Below are positions 18,183-27,081 of a DNA stretch of 64,000 nt, one piece after another. The translations under genes and the position numbers were made by a program. How positions within the stretch are numbered: position 1 is the stretch's first letter; each line of letters begins with the position of its first letter. Under the pieces are notes generated by a model that worked only from the letters and a program-made list of their open reading frames with translations, had not been told where the DNA came from and did no database searches. Origin of the DNA: Paenibacillus sp. J5C2022 (lineage in GTDB: Bacteria; Bacillota; Bacilli; Paenibacillales; Paenibacillaceae); the NCBI RefSeq assembly GCF_025567625.1, contig NZ_JAOQJC010000004.1, positions 186,001 through 250,000 on the forward strand, in the 5' to 3' direction.

Positions 18183-18253
18183 GTGTGAATATCGGGAATT
18201 TAGTAGAGGCGGAGAAGGTAATTATGTAAGGCATAGTAGACTAATTGAAATGA

Positions 18254-18276
18254 GACTCCTGCAATCTGCAGGAGTC
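18254..18276 (+). terminator. Hairpin downstream of recombinase
   Basis: GACTCCTGCA-ATC-TGCAGGAGTC, a perfect 10-bp stem with 3-base loop, followed by ATTTGCTTG. The T-tract is weak but the stem is strong. It separates the recombinase transcript from the CBASS-like genes. The rest of 18183-18457 is AT-rich and should contain the promoter of the defence genes. Confidence 0.6.
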
Positions 18277-18457
18277 ATTTGCTTGTCGAAAATGGGAATA
18301 TTTTCTGGAATTTAGAGGGAGAAGAGTGTATCATTATCAGTAGGTAAATTGTACTATTTCTAGTCATGATATCGCAACCCTCAAGACGATGATCTGAAGG
18401 CAGGATATCGCACACTATACTGGCACATGCAATAAACTTATAACCGGAGGGGTTACC

Positions 18458-19336
18458 ATGTCCGTAAGCGAATATTTTAGTCAGTTTTGTTCGAATCTTA
18501 GAATGAGTGACTCAACTGTAAGTACTATACAACAAAGATATAAACAGATTACAAAGCGTATAAATCAGGATTACTGGAACAGCACTTCAGATACTTCTCA
18601 TAGTCTATATGTTGGATCTTACGGTCGGGGAACCGAGATTTGGACAAGTGATATCGATGTAATCGTACAGCTACCATATGCGACGTACCAAAAGTTTAAT
18701 AATTATAGTGGTAATGGACAATCCGCCTTGTTACAAGAGGTTAAGGGAGTTCTTCAGAAAACCTATAGTAACTCTTATATTAAGGGCGATGGTCAGGTTG
18801 TCGGTATAAATTTTTCAGACGGTAATAGCTTTGAAATAGTTCCAGCTTTCATAAATGATGATAACAGCTATACATATCCTGACACAAATAATGGGGGGAG
18901 TTGGAGACAGACGGACCCTCGTAAAGAAATTGATGCTATGAACTCAAGAAACAATAGTACTAACAAAAACTTGAAGAGGCTTTGTCGCATGGCACGAGCA
19001 TGGAAAAATCACTGTGATGTGGGCATGAGTGGTATTCTTATTGATACATTAGCATACAAATTCATAGGTGATTGGGAGAATAAAGATAAGTCGTACTTAT
19101 ATTACGACTGGATGAGCAGAGACTTTTTTAAATATTTAAAGGATATTGATAAAGATCAGAATTATTGGCTGGCACCAGGGAGTAACCGATATGTATGGAA
19201 GGACAAGAACTTTCAGAATAAAGCGGCGACAGCCCATGATAATGCCCTATTAGCTATTGAGTACGAAAGTAAGAATCGGACCTCATCTGCGAAATTGACG
19301 TGGAGGAAAATATATGGAACGAAGTTCCCGAGTTAG
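18458..19336 (+). CDS. CBASS-type CD-NTase (SMODS nucleotidyltransferase)
   Basis: Cytoplasmic cyclic-oligonucleotide synthase candidate, 292 aa. ATG 18458 follows GGAGGGG. The nucleotidyltransferase core is clear: G53-S-Y-G-R-G-T, then Asp65 and Asp67 in S-D-I-D-V, and a third acid Glu126 in F-E-I-V-P-A-F. The downstream pattern D-P-R-K-E-I...N-L-K-R-L-C-R-M-A-R-A-W-K matches the SMODS family. In CBASS defence such enzymes make a cyclic nucleotide on phage infection and activate an effector. The next gene encodes a SLATT membrane protein, overlapping by 23 nt, the expected effector. A/T content is much higher than in the chromosomal operons, indicating transfer. Product identity cannot be read from sequence alone. 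Confidence 0.9.
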   Translation: MSVSEYFSQFCSNLRMSDSTVSTIQQRYKQITKRINQDYWNSTSDTSHSLYVGSYGRGTEIWTSDIDVIVQLPYATYQKFNNYSGNGQSALLQEVKGVLQKTYSNSYIKGDGQVVGINFSDGNSFEIVPAFINDDNSYTYPDTNNGGSWRQTDPRKEIDAMNSRNNSTNKNLKRLCRMARAWKNHCDVGMSGILIDTLAYKFIGDWENKDKSYLYYDWMSRDFFKYLKDIDKDQNYWLAPGSNRYVWKDKNFQNKAATAHDNALLAIEYESKNRTSSAKLTWRKIYGTKFPS

Positions 19337-19895
19337 TCAAGGTTATAAATTGGAGTCCCAGATTAGAGAAGCGTATGGTCGAATCGTCTACACTTTTACG
19401 TGCCATAATAAAATTGTCCAAAGAATGCTGTCGAAAAACGAAATAATTAAAATATTGCAAATAGTACTCTCTGCGCTCACTACAGGCGGCTTCATCGTTA
19501 CAATTATTGCAGATGAGAAGATTGCGGGTATCTTAGGAGCGCTGGTCTCTATTTCCCTCTTGATTTTAAACGCCTATACTAAGAATTTTGATTTAGTCGA
19601 AACAGCTCAAAGTCACCAAAAAGCAGCGGATGCACTTTGGATAATACGTGAAGAATATGTCTCCCTCTTAACCGATTTTGAGCTATTGGATGATGGCGCA
19701 GTAATGGCGAAACGAGATGAGTTACAGAATAGAACAGCAGAAATCTACGCTCAATCACCAAGAACTGATTATAAGAGCTACGCCGCGGCACAGAGGGCGT
19801 TAAAGACAGAGGAAGAGCAAACTTTTAGCGATGACGAGATTGATGTTATGCTTCCCAATTCTATACGTAGGAAAAATAGAAAGTGGGATGATTAA
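19314..19895 (+). CDS. SLATT-domain membrane protein, predicted CBASS effector
   Basis: Membrane protein of 193 aa. ATG 19314 has GGAGG at 19302-19306 inside the CD-NTase gene. Two adjacent hydrophobic helices lie at about residues 42-64 and 68-87, split by a short charged turn (A-D-E-K-I-A). They are followed by a long helical, charged tail with H-Q-K-A-A-D-A-L-W-I-I-R-E-E. This is the SLATT layout (SMODS-associated two-transmembrane), most like the SLATT_5 group. In described systems SLATT proteins are thought to form membrane pores that kill the infected cell when the cyclic nucleotide is made. Together with the CD-NTase it gives a minimal two-gene CBASS. Confidence 0.85.
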   Translation: MERSSRVSQGYKLESQIREAYGRIVYTFTCHNKIVQRMLSKNEIIKILQIVLSALTTGGFIVTIIADEKIAGILGALVSISLLILNAYTKNFDLVETAQSHQKAADALWIIREEYVSLLTDFELLDDGAVMAKRDELQNRTAEIYAQSPRTDYKSYAAAQRALKTEEEQTFSDDEIDVMLPNSIRRKNRKWDD

Positions 19896-19922
19896 CAGTT
19901 AGAATAAGTGGGAGAGAAAGCT

Positions 19923-20219
19923 ATGAAGATAATAGTTGACTTTATTAAGGATACTGTTTGGGATATACTTAAAGATCATGCAAAACCTATTGTCAGCAGC
20001 ATAATACTCCTACTACTTGCTTCTGGAACGGCATTTATCAAGAAAATATCTACAATTGTTATTGAGCTTAAGCTTCCTTATGTTATTGTTTTCTTGACTA
20101 TTTTGATAGTGTTGGTTTTAGTTATTCTTCATATATCTAAAAAGTATCTAGCACTCCTTAAGACTCCTGAGAACAGAAATGTTAATAAGTTTGAGTTAGG
20201 TGATCTAGTTATCTTTTAA
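19923..20219 (+). CDS. Small two-helix membrane protein of the CBASS-like operon
   Basis: Unrecognised protein of 98 aa. ATG 19923 has GGGAGAG seven bases upstream; GTG 19908 is an alternative. Hydrophobic helices lie at about residues 23-42 and 53-75, with short charged ends. It starts 27 bases after the SLATT gene on the same strand with the same AT-rich composition. No catalytic motif is visible. It may be an accessory membrane subunit or a second effector; CBASS operons of the two-gene type are not known to need it. Confidence 0.65.
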   Translation: MKIIVDFIKDTVWDILKDHAKPIVSSIILLLLASGTAFIKKISTIVIELKLPYVIVFLTILIVLVLVILHISKKYLALLKTPENRNVNKFELGDLVIF

Positions 20220-20234
20220 GCTGATGAGGATTCA

Positions 20235-20321
20235 ATGAAACCTGAAACTCTAACTGTTGCTGACAAAACAAAGACTAAAAAATCATTTGTAGGTATGCTT
20301 CTAACAAGGATAAAGTATTGA
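20235..20321 (+). CDS. Possible 28-residue peptide
   Basis: A short ATG frame rich in Lys and Thr. Its TGA stop overlaps the TTG start of the next small frame (TTGA at 20318-20321). The two could be parts of one frameshifted gene. No clear ribosome site beyond GATGAGGA upstream. Function unknown. Confidence 0.3.
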   Translation: MKPETLTVADKTKTKKSFVGMLLTRIKY

Positions 20322-20464
20322 GTATCTCACCAGAAGAATTATTAACAAAGGTTGAAACTGAACGAGCGATGGGAACAATCAAGCTAAGGCAACAGAGGAT
20401 CAACGAAGAAGAAAGAGCGCGTAATGAAAGATGGGCAAATAATTTCAAGGAATGGAATAGTTGA
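20318..20464 (+). CDS. Possible 48-residue helical protein
   Basis: TTG-start frame encoding a highly charged helix (E-E-L-L-T-K-V-E-T-E-R and Q-R-I-N-E-E-E-R-A-R-N-E-R-W). It overlaps the preceding peptide frame by four bases. Amino-acid pattern looks like genuine coding sequence, perhaps the tail of a gene whose start has been lost. No family recognised. Confidence 0.3.
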   Translation: MSISPEELLTKVETERAMGTIKLRQQRINEEERARNERWANNFKEWNS

Positions 20465-20494
20465 TTAGGCTATGTAAATGATCATTCGTGGGAA

Positions 20495-20548
20495 AGTGTT
20501 TGCATGCAATGAAAGAGGTCGTTGGTTCGATCCAGATAGTCTCCACCA
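20495..20548 (+). pseudogene. Degenerate tRNA-Ala(UGC)-like 3' half with CCA
   Basis: The stretch TTTGCATGCAATG, then GAGGTC, GTTGGTTCGATCC and a final CTCCACCA follows the order anticodon arm (TGC), variable loop, T-arm and CCA of a bacterial tRNA-Ala. The T-stem is mismatched and the 5' part (D-arm TCATTCGTGGGAAAG) is only weakly similar, with no pairing acceptor stem. It is probably a scar of an integration site rather than a working tRNA. Confidence 0.4.
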
Positions 20549-20637
20549 ACCACATAGACAAATATCAGAGATGCCGGTTTTTATTTATCTTGCCATGCTA
20601 TTATTAACTTTTTGGAAAAATAGGGGAGGAATATTGA

Positions 20638-21474
20638 ATGGCACATAAAATATCGTTGATTAATATGAAAGGCGGGGTTGGCAAATCAACGTTGGCTGTT
20701 AATCTAGCTTGGCACTTTTCGGCATACACTTCATGGTTGAAAAAAGTACTTGTAATTGACTTAGACCCTCAGTTCAATGCTAGTCAGTATCTCTTAGGGC
20801 CAGATAAATATTTGAAGCATGTAGTAACCAAAGAGAAGCCAACAGTATACCATATTTTTGAACGTTATTCCCCAGAATTTAAAGGTATCGACTTAGATAA
20901 AGCAATTAAAAATATAACTGAAAACCAAAGTGGCGGAAAAATAGATTTATTGCCTGCACAGCTAGAATTAGCTTACACATTAAAAAATCCTTCAGATAAA
21001 GCTAGAAATTTGAAGGATTTTATTGATACCGTTGAAAGTGAGTATGATGTTATCATAATAGATTGCTCTCCTACTGATTCAATGTTAACTGAAGCTGCTT
21101 ATTTATGTACTGATCATGTTTTAATACCAGTTAGACCTGAATATTTATCATCAATCGGGTTACCCTTATTATATAGATCAATTCTCGACTTTAAAGAAAA
21201 ATACAAAAAACATCCTATAGAAATTGCAGGTGTAGTGTTCAACGCCACTGATGATTACTCTCCAGAAGAGAATAAATCCAAGAAGAACGTTAAAGAAGTA
21301 TGCAAAAACTTGCATATCAAGATATTTAAAAAAGAAATTTCTTTTTCACGATCATACCCAAAAGGCGCTCGTGAAAACGCCCCTATATTTCGGACTTCCT
21401 ATGCTCGGTATGATAGATCAAGAGAGTTTTTGAATTTTACAGAAGAGTTTGCAAAAGAGGTTGGGATATCATGA
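20638..21474 (+). CDS. ParA/Soj-like P-loop ATPase
   Basis: ATPase of 278 aa. ATG 20638 follows GGGGAGGAA at 20622-20630. The deviant Walker A is K-G-G-V-G-K-S-T at residues 10-17, followed by V-I-D-L-D-P-Q-F-N (Walker A') and I-I-I-D-C-S-P (Walker B). The fold is that of ParA/MinD proteins, but no ParB-like DNA-binding gene or centromere-like repeat is nearby. The next gene overlaps by four bases (ATGA). Such ATPases on chromosomal islands may stabilise the element, position complexes or act in defence. AT-rich composition is shared with the CBASS-like genes. Confidence 0.85.
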   Translation: MAHKISLINMKGGVGKSTLAVNLAWHFSAYTSWLKKVLVIDLDPQFNASQYLLGPDKYLKHVVTKEKPTVYHIFERYSPEFKGIDLDKAIKNITENQSGGKIDLLPAQLELAYTLKNPSDKARNLKDFIDTVESEYDVIIIDCSPTDSMLTEAAYLCTDHVLIPVRPEYLSSIGLPLLYRSILDFKEKYKKHPIEIAGVVFNATDDYSPEENKSKKNVKEVCKNLHIKIFKKEISFSRSYPKGARENAPIFRTSYARYDRSREFLNFTEEFAKEVGIS

Positions 21475-22010
21475 AAGAAAAAGATTATAAGGACATAGAG
21501 TTATTAATTGAATTCATGTCATTAGTATCGAAATATGGGCGGAAAAGAGTAGAAAATGTAGTCGGGATTCTAAAAGATCAGCAAGCTATTGATCAAGTAG
21601 TAAAAATGTTTAGTGATTCTATTGGGATTTTCGAAACCCATAAAGCATCATTAAATAAAACAAGCATTCAACCGCTTACCGAGGAAGAGAAGATTGCGGA
21701 TATGATTATCCATTTATTGAAGAAGGAGCTCAAAAATAACAAGCGATTGGATGAAGTTTTGGGGAAATACAATAGCAAATTGACATTGTTAAAAACACGA
21801 AATGATAAATTACTTGCATTTAGAGTGTATCTGGGATCAATTAATAATCATGATTTAAGCTTGATCTACAACGAACTGCAGGAAATGAATAATCATCAAA
21901 CTACTAAAATGGAAAGTAAAAGTGACCTGAGCAAGTGGAGTGATATAATAACAAAAAAATCTAATAAAACTGGTAGTGATAACCAGGATAGCTTGGATGA
22001 AAAGGCTTGA
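21471..22010 (+). CDS. Helical partner protein of the ParA-like ATPase
   Basis: Unrecognised 179-residue protein, translationally coupled to the ParA-like gene by ATGA. It is predicted to be almost all helical and strongly charged, with a possible coiled coil in the middle (K-K-E-L-K-N-N-K-R-L-D-E-V-L) and a polar, disordered tail. No helix-turn-helix or ParB signature is seen. Coupling implies a fixed stoichiometric partner, perhaps the adaptor that regulates ATP hydrolysis. Confidence 0.7.
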   Translation: MKEKDYKDIELLIEFMSLVSKYGRKRVENVVGILKDQQAIDQVVKMFSDSIGIFETHKASLNKTSIQPLTEEEKIADMIIHLLKKELKNNKRLDEVLGKYNSKLTLLKTRNDKLLAFRVYLGSINNHDLSLIYNELQEMNNHQTTKMESKSDLSKWSDIITKKSNKTGSDNQDSLDEKA

Positions 22011-22032
22011 CGGACTCTCTCACTCGAAATTG

Positions 22033-22066
22033 GCATCTTCAGCCCCACCGCTGAGATGCTTTTTTT
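22033..22066 (+). terminator. Terminator after the ParA-like operon
   Basis: GCATCTTCAGC, a 6-base loop, GCTGAGATGC, then TTTTTTT. One bulged base in the stem. It closes the AT-rich island just before the IS66 left end. Confidence 0.85.
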
Positions 22067-22218
22067 ATGCAATTAAATACAACAAAAACGATAAGAATAG
22101 TAAGCGTCTAACAAAAAGGTGTATTCCAACGCAGTCTAGATTTTGAGACAATTCCCTTTAGAGTAGTCGTTGGAGTTTTTCGATGCTACTCGAAAAACTC
22201 TAATGGGAGAGTGTCCAA

Positions 22219-22590
22219 TTGCAAACTTTAGAGATGAGGAATCGCTATCGACTCCAGCAGTGGACCGAAATCATTCGTGACTGCCGTTCCAGTGGTCAGA
22301 CCGTGGTTCGATGGTGTGCCGATCACGAAGTCAGCGTGAAAAGCTATTACTACTGGCTTAAGAAAATCCGTGAAGCTGCTATCGAATCCCTTCCTGCTTG
22401 CTCCACCCCGAATGAACCAACTCTCGTACCGGTCCCTCCATCTTTGCGGACGAACGCTCCTCGTTCCGAAGCGAGTCATGAACAAGCGGCGATTATCCTT
22501 CGTACAGATGCCGTTACGATCGAAATTCATCAGCATGCGTCTACCGTACTTCTCGAACAGACGCTGCGCATCCTTCAGTATGTTCGGTGA
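22219..22590 (+). CDS. tnpA: IS66 accessory protein TnpA
   Basis: Protein of 123 aa starting at TTG 22219 with GGGAGAG upstream. It has an N-terminal helix-turn-helix with W-C-A-D-H-E-V-S-V-K-S-Y-Y-Y-W-L-K-K, characteristic of IS66 OrfA. It ends overlapping tnpB by 11 bases. Frame is intact, but the element it serves is broken. Confidence 0.8.
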   Translation: MQTLEMRNRYRLQQWTEIIRDCRSSGQTVVRWCADHEVSVKSYYYWLKKIREAAIESLPACSTPNEPTLVPVPPSLRTNAPRSEASHEQAAIILRTDAVTIEIHQHASTVLLEQTLRILQYVR

Positions 22591-22936
22591 CATCTCGAAG
22601 GCCGATCAGCTGTATATCGCCTGTGGATATACGGATATGCGAAAATCCATTGACGGTCTTATTCACTTAGTGCAGCATCAGCTACAATTGAACCCGTTCC
22701 AGAATCATTTGTTTCTGTTCTGCGGTCGCAAGCGTGATCGGATGAAAGCCTTGTACTGGGAAGGTGATGGATTCGTCCTGTTGTACAAACGACTGGAATC
22801 CGGTCAATACAAGTGGCCCATGGATGCCTAGGCCGTACGCTCGATCACGCCACAGGAGTTCCGGTGGTTGCTGGAAGGCCTGTAGCTTCATCAGCCGAAA
22901 GCGGTCAAAAAGCTTGCTTTCATCCCTTCCATGTAA
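22580..22936 (+). pseudogene. tnpB: IS66 TnpB with two nonsense codons
   Basis: Starts at ATG 22580 (M-F-G-D-I-S-K-A-D). It carries the family pattern G-Y-T-D-M-R-K-S-I-D-G-L and F-C-G-R-K-R-D-R-M-K. A TAG interrupts it after K-W-P-M-D-A near 22829. The same frame continues for about 34 more codons with family-like sequence (S-I-T-P-Q-E-F-R-W-L-L-E-G-L), hits another TAG, and reaches the natural end at 22934-22936. Both stops look like point mutations. Confidence 0.8.
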
Positions 22937-24354
22937 GCCGAAAAAAGAAGTCGAAAACCCTTGTAAAATCTGGGTTAATGCCTGCTTTTATGGTATAATA
23001 ATAGGTATAGAAGACAGTGAAGGAACGGTATTTCATGAGCCCTTTGGAACAGCTGCAAAAGATGGAGCATCGCATCGGCGACTTGGAAAAAGAGAATAAA
23101 CGGCTACAGGAAACCGTACAATTTCTAACGCAGAAGCTGTACGGCAAAAGCTCCGAGAAAACTGCTTCCCTCCCGGTAGGGGTGGAGCAGCTGTCTTTAT
23201 TTGATGAGCCAGAGACGGCAGCTTCACGCACTGCGCCGGAGCCAACCATCGAGCACATTCAAAGCTACCAGCGAAAGAACCAGGTAGGCGAACGGGCGGA
23301 GCTGCTTCAGGATCTTCCGCATGAAAAGCAGCTATTTCAGGTTCAGGATCGTTGTTGCGATGTATGCCAAAGCGAACTTGTCTTGGTAGGCGAAGAGTTT
23401 GTTCGTACGGAAGTGGAGTTTATTCCTGCCCGCGTTCAAGCCATTGATATCTACAGAGAAACCTTAGAGTGCCGGACCTGTCGGAAAGCGGACAAGCCTC
23501 AGATGAAAAAGACGACCACTCCAGCACCGGTCATTCAGCATTCGTTAGCTTCCGCTTCCTCCGTGGCCAGGGTGATGTACCAGAAGTTTGTGAACAGCAT
23601 GCCGCTGTACCGTCAGGAGAAGGAATGGAAGAGCATTGGCCTTGATCTGAGTCGGGCCACGATGGCCAACTGGATGATCGCGACTACGAGAGACTGGCTG
23701 AAGCCACTCGTGAATCGACTGTATAAACGGCTTGTACAAGAGCGATATCTGCATGCCGATGAGACACCCTTGCAGGTAATGAATGAGAAGGGGCGTAAGA
23801 ACACGACCTCTTCCTACATGTGGATCTACAGCAGCGCTCAGCATAGTACGCATCCCATAAGGATCTTTGAATACCAGACAGGACGAGGGGCGAGGTACCC
23901 ACAAGCGTTCTTGAAAGGGTTCAAGGGATATTTACATAGCGATGCCTACTCTGGATACGCGAATCTAGCAGGGACGATCTCTTGCCTATGCTGGGCACAT
24001 CTTCGGCGTAAGTTTGTTGAGGCATTGCCACCAGAGGCGAAGAATCCGGAAGGGACCCTTGCTACGGAAGGGGGAGCCTATTGCAACAAGCTATTTGAGC
24101 TTGAGGCACAGCTTGCCTCACATTCTCCTGAAGAGCGAAGGGAACAACGTCTGGTGCAGGAAAAGCCTGTACTCGATGCTTTTTGGGCGTGGATAGAAAC
24201 GGTCAAAGGTAAAGTTCTTCCCAAATCCAAGCTAGGCGAAGCGCTGAAGTATGCGCGTAACCATAAACAAGAGTTGATGAATTATTTACAAGATGGGAAC
24301 TGTGTGATCTCGAACAATCTAGCTGAGAACAGCATTCGTCCCTTTACGGTCGGT

Positions 24355-24384
24355 CGAAATTATGTGTCCAATATATTTATGTGC
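24355..24384. repeat. RIT terminal inverted repeat, left
   Basis: Thirty bases, starting CGAAATTATGTGTCC and ending TTTATGTGC. Identical, in reverse complement, to 27672-27701. Confidence 0.9.
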
Positions 24385-24449
24385 CGCAGAAAACAAAGCG
24401 CAACGCGTCGCCTCGTTTTCCGCATTCAAACCGGCACATAAACAAAACT

Positions 24450-26396
24450 TCACAATGAATTTAAGAACGACAGAATCGATGCATTCGCTGAGAAATGGTA
24501 GGAGGATTGACTGGGTTCGCCCATTTTTTCGAGGGTCTGTCGCTTCATCTCTAGATCCGCCTCCATATATTTATGTGTCGTGAGGATGCTTTCGTGACCA
24601 AGCCAGATGGCGATGCTTGAGATGTCAACGCCGGACTGCAGCATCCGTAGAGTAGTTGTGTGTCGGAAGGTGTGAGGCGTTATCTTCTTTTTATTGAGCG
24701 ATTGAACAGCCTCCGCGGCTTTCTTCTGTAGGCAATCTAACCGGTAACGAACGCCAGAGCGCGTCAGGTTACCATCCACACAATTCGCAAACAAATAACT
24801 GGTTTCATCGTGGCAATGATCGCGTATGTAATCGGCCAGATATTTAACAGTGTTTTTCCATAAGGGGACATGACGCTCTTTACGGCCTTTCCCGTGTACT
24901 CGGATGTAAGCAGTCGTATTCCGGCTGTCGATGTGGAGATCGCTCAACTTGAGTCCGACCAGTTCGGATACCCTAACGCCGGTGTTGTAGAGTAGCATGA
25001 GCATTAACATATCTCTGCATCCGAGCACGGTGTTCGTATTGCAGGCGTTTTTCAAAGCTACAAATTCGTCTTCTGTCAAGAACTCCATCTGCCGCTTTTC
25101 GGCTTTGCGAAATGGAACCATTAGACTCCTGTTTAGCAGTCCGCTGTACTCAGGTACTTCGAAGATCAAGTATTTAATAAAACTATGCAGCGCGGCGAGC
25201 CGACTATTGACGGTCTTGGGACTGTTACCGCGCTCTTTTCCCAAATACGACAAGAATTCTAAGATGTGATCCGCGTCAAATTGAGCGACTGACATTTTAG
25301 ATGGAGCTACACCTTTGTGTGTTTCAATATATCGGAGATAAAGGCGGAAGGTGTCTCTGTAAGACTTAATTGTTTCCGGTGACACATTCCGCTGCGCCAT
25401 TAGCCATTGCAGAAAATATTTTGGATCAGCGCTTGGATTTGAATGTCGCTGTTTTTCATGCGCTGTCACCTCCGAAACGATTCTCGAATTTCCGAGCAGC
25501 GATTTCGGGAGCTCCGGGGTGGCAGAGAGGTACCAATAGGTATCTGCAGGCTTTATATGTCCCATATAGGTGGACAGCAGGTAGAGCTTCCGGTTCACGT
25601 CCTCCCCTGCTTCATTCCAGCGTTTAACGGTATTGCAGGCGAAGGTGTGTCGCAGATCATAAAGTCTTGGCTGTTTTGCTTTATCGCAAAATACCAACGG
25701 ACGGATCAATTGAAACGCATACTCAAACGTGCGCGTGTTGAACCGACGACCATATGAGGTGACAAAAAAGTAATCGTCATTACCCCTCACACCGATTTTG
25801 TTTTCGATGAAAACTCGGTACTCCAATAATTTGGCGATCACGGTAGGGTGCAGTGGGACAAGTCGGTCCTTCTTGAACTTTGAGTTACAAATGAATAGAC
25901 AGCTCTTTTCCAGTTGCACATCGGCGATCCTCAGGGATGTGAGTTCGGAAACCCGAATTCCCGTGGCATGCATGAGTCCTATGGCCGATGCTACGGTACT
26001 GGAGCGAATCCCGTCTGGTGAAAAAAGACTGTCCGCGCCGCTCATCAGGGACAGGACTTCTTCATCAGTATAAATATAGGGGTCTGTTCGCGTATGCGCT
26101 TTGCCGAAAACGCCGTTTCGCGGGATCTGTGCTTGTTCATCAAAGGCAGAAATATATACAGCGAAGGTGTGGAGTGTTTCAAGGCGACGCGCCATATATT
26201 TGCGGGTGAAGTTGTCATTCAAAGAGGACCACCGCATGGCTAGTTCCTCCGTGACCGAGCCGTCATACCCAATCTCCCTTGTGTATTTCGCAAAGCGTCT
26301 GAGTTCCTGTGCTTCGATTTTTATTACATAACCCAAGCTGCGTTTGTATGCCACATATTCTTCAATTTGCCGGGTCATGCGGTTATTCTCTAACAT
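24450..26396 (-). pseudogene. RIT second and third tyrosine recombinases joined in one frame
   Basis: A 648-codon frame holding two complete tyrosine-recombinase units. ATG 26396 has GGGAGG upstream. Unit 1 (to about residue 330) has A-T-G-I-R-V-S-E-L-T, Y-D-L-R-H-T-F-A and a Tyr in D-T-Y-W-Y-L. Unit 2 has T-G-V-R-V-S-E-L-V, H-T-F-R-H-T and L-G-H-E-S-I...H-K-Y-M. Inside, at 25459, an out-of-frame ATG with a strong GGAGGTGAC site begins M-K-N-S-D-I-Q-I-Q-A-L-I-Q. One base added near 25415 would join it to K-Y-F-L-Q-W-L. The fusion is therefore probably the result of a one-base deletion, so the third enzyme may no longer be made normally. Confidence 0.75.
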
Positions 26397-27081
26397 TGCG
26401 TTCACCTCCCGGCCAAGGTGATGCCACCGACAGAAGCCTGGCTATATCTGTTTTCACGTAATGAGTGGTCGAGTCTAGCGATTCATGCCCCAGGATGTCG
26501 GCCGTCAGTTTTAGTGAATTCCCGGCATTGTACAGTTTTGTCGCCGCTGTTCGTCTTAATATATGCGTGCCGCATGCATGATCTTCAAGGCCGGCTTTTG
26601 CACTATTTCTGCGGACAACATTGCGGATTTGGCTGCATCCCATCGGTTCGCCGCGCTGATGGCTGAATCGGACAAAGAGCGTTCTGCATGAAGTTTTCGG
26701 ACGGGCCAGCGTGAGGTATTCAACTAAGGCGTTTCCCATCATGGCTGGGATCGGCAGGTTGCGTTCAGAACCGTTTTTCGTGTTCCTTATCGTCACATAA
26801 TTGCCGTGCCAATTGAAGGCATCCAACGTCAACGCTGCGACTTCGGAACACCTTAGTGCGAGTTCGGTAAAACATAGGATGATACAACGATTCCGTTTCC
26901 CGGTGTGCGTATTTTCGTTCGGAATGTTATGAAGAGTATTGAACTTATCCATGTCAATGGTTTTTGGAAAAGCGGATTTTTTCCATACAGCAGGAGAAAG
27001 AGGCAAACGAAGGATTGATGGGTGCACGGGTTGACCATAAAACGCTTGGCATCGGAAAAAGTTGCGTATCGACGTGATCAT
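26383..27081 (-). pseudogene. RIT first tyrosine recombinase, catalytic part
   Basis: 232 codons with L-A-L-R-C-S-E-V-A-A-L, H-I-L-R-R-T-A-A-T and L-G-H-E-S-L-D-S-T-T-H-Y-V, the Arg, His-x-x-Arg, His and Tyr residues of the family. It lacks the N-terminal core-binding domain, which lies in the preceding frame. The two overlap by ATGA at 27078-27081. Either the two halves are coupled subunits or, more likely, one base was lost from a single gene. The end overlaps the next recombinase by 14 bases. Confidence 0.7.

Noticed and set aside
20473..20548. Functional tRNA gene
   Set aside because: Acceptor and T-stems do not pair and the D-arm is poor; treated as a degenerate sequence.
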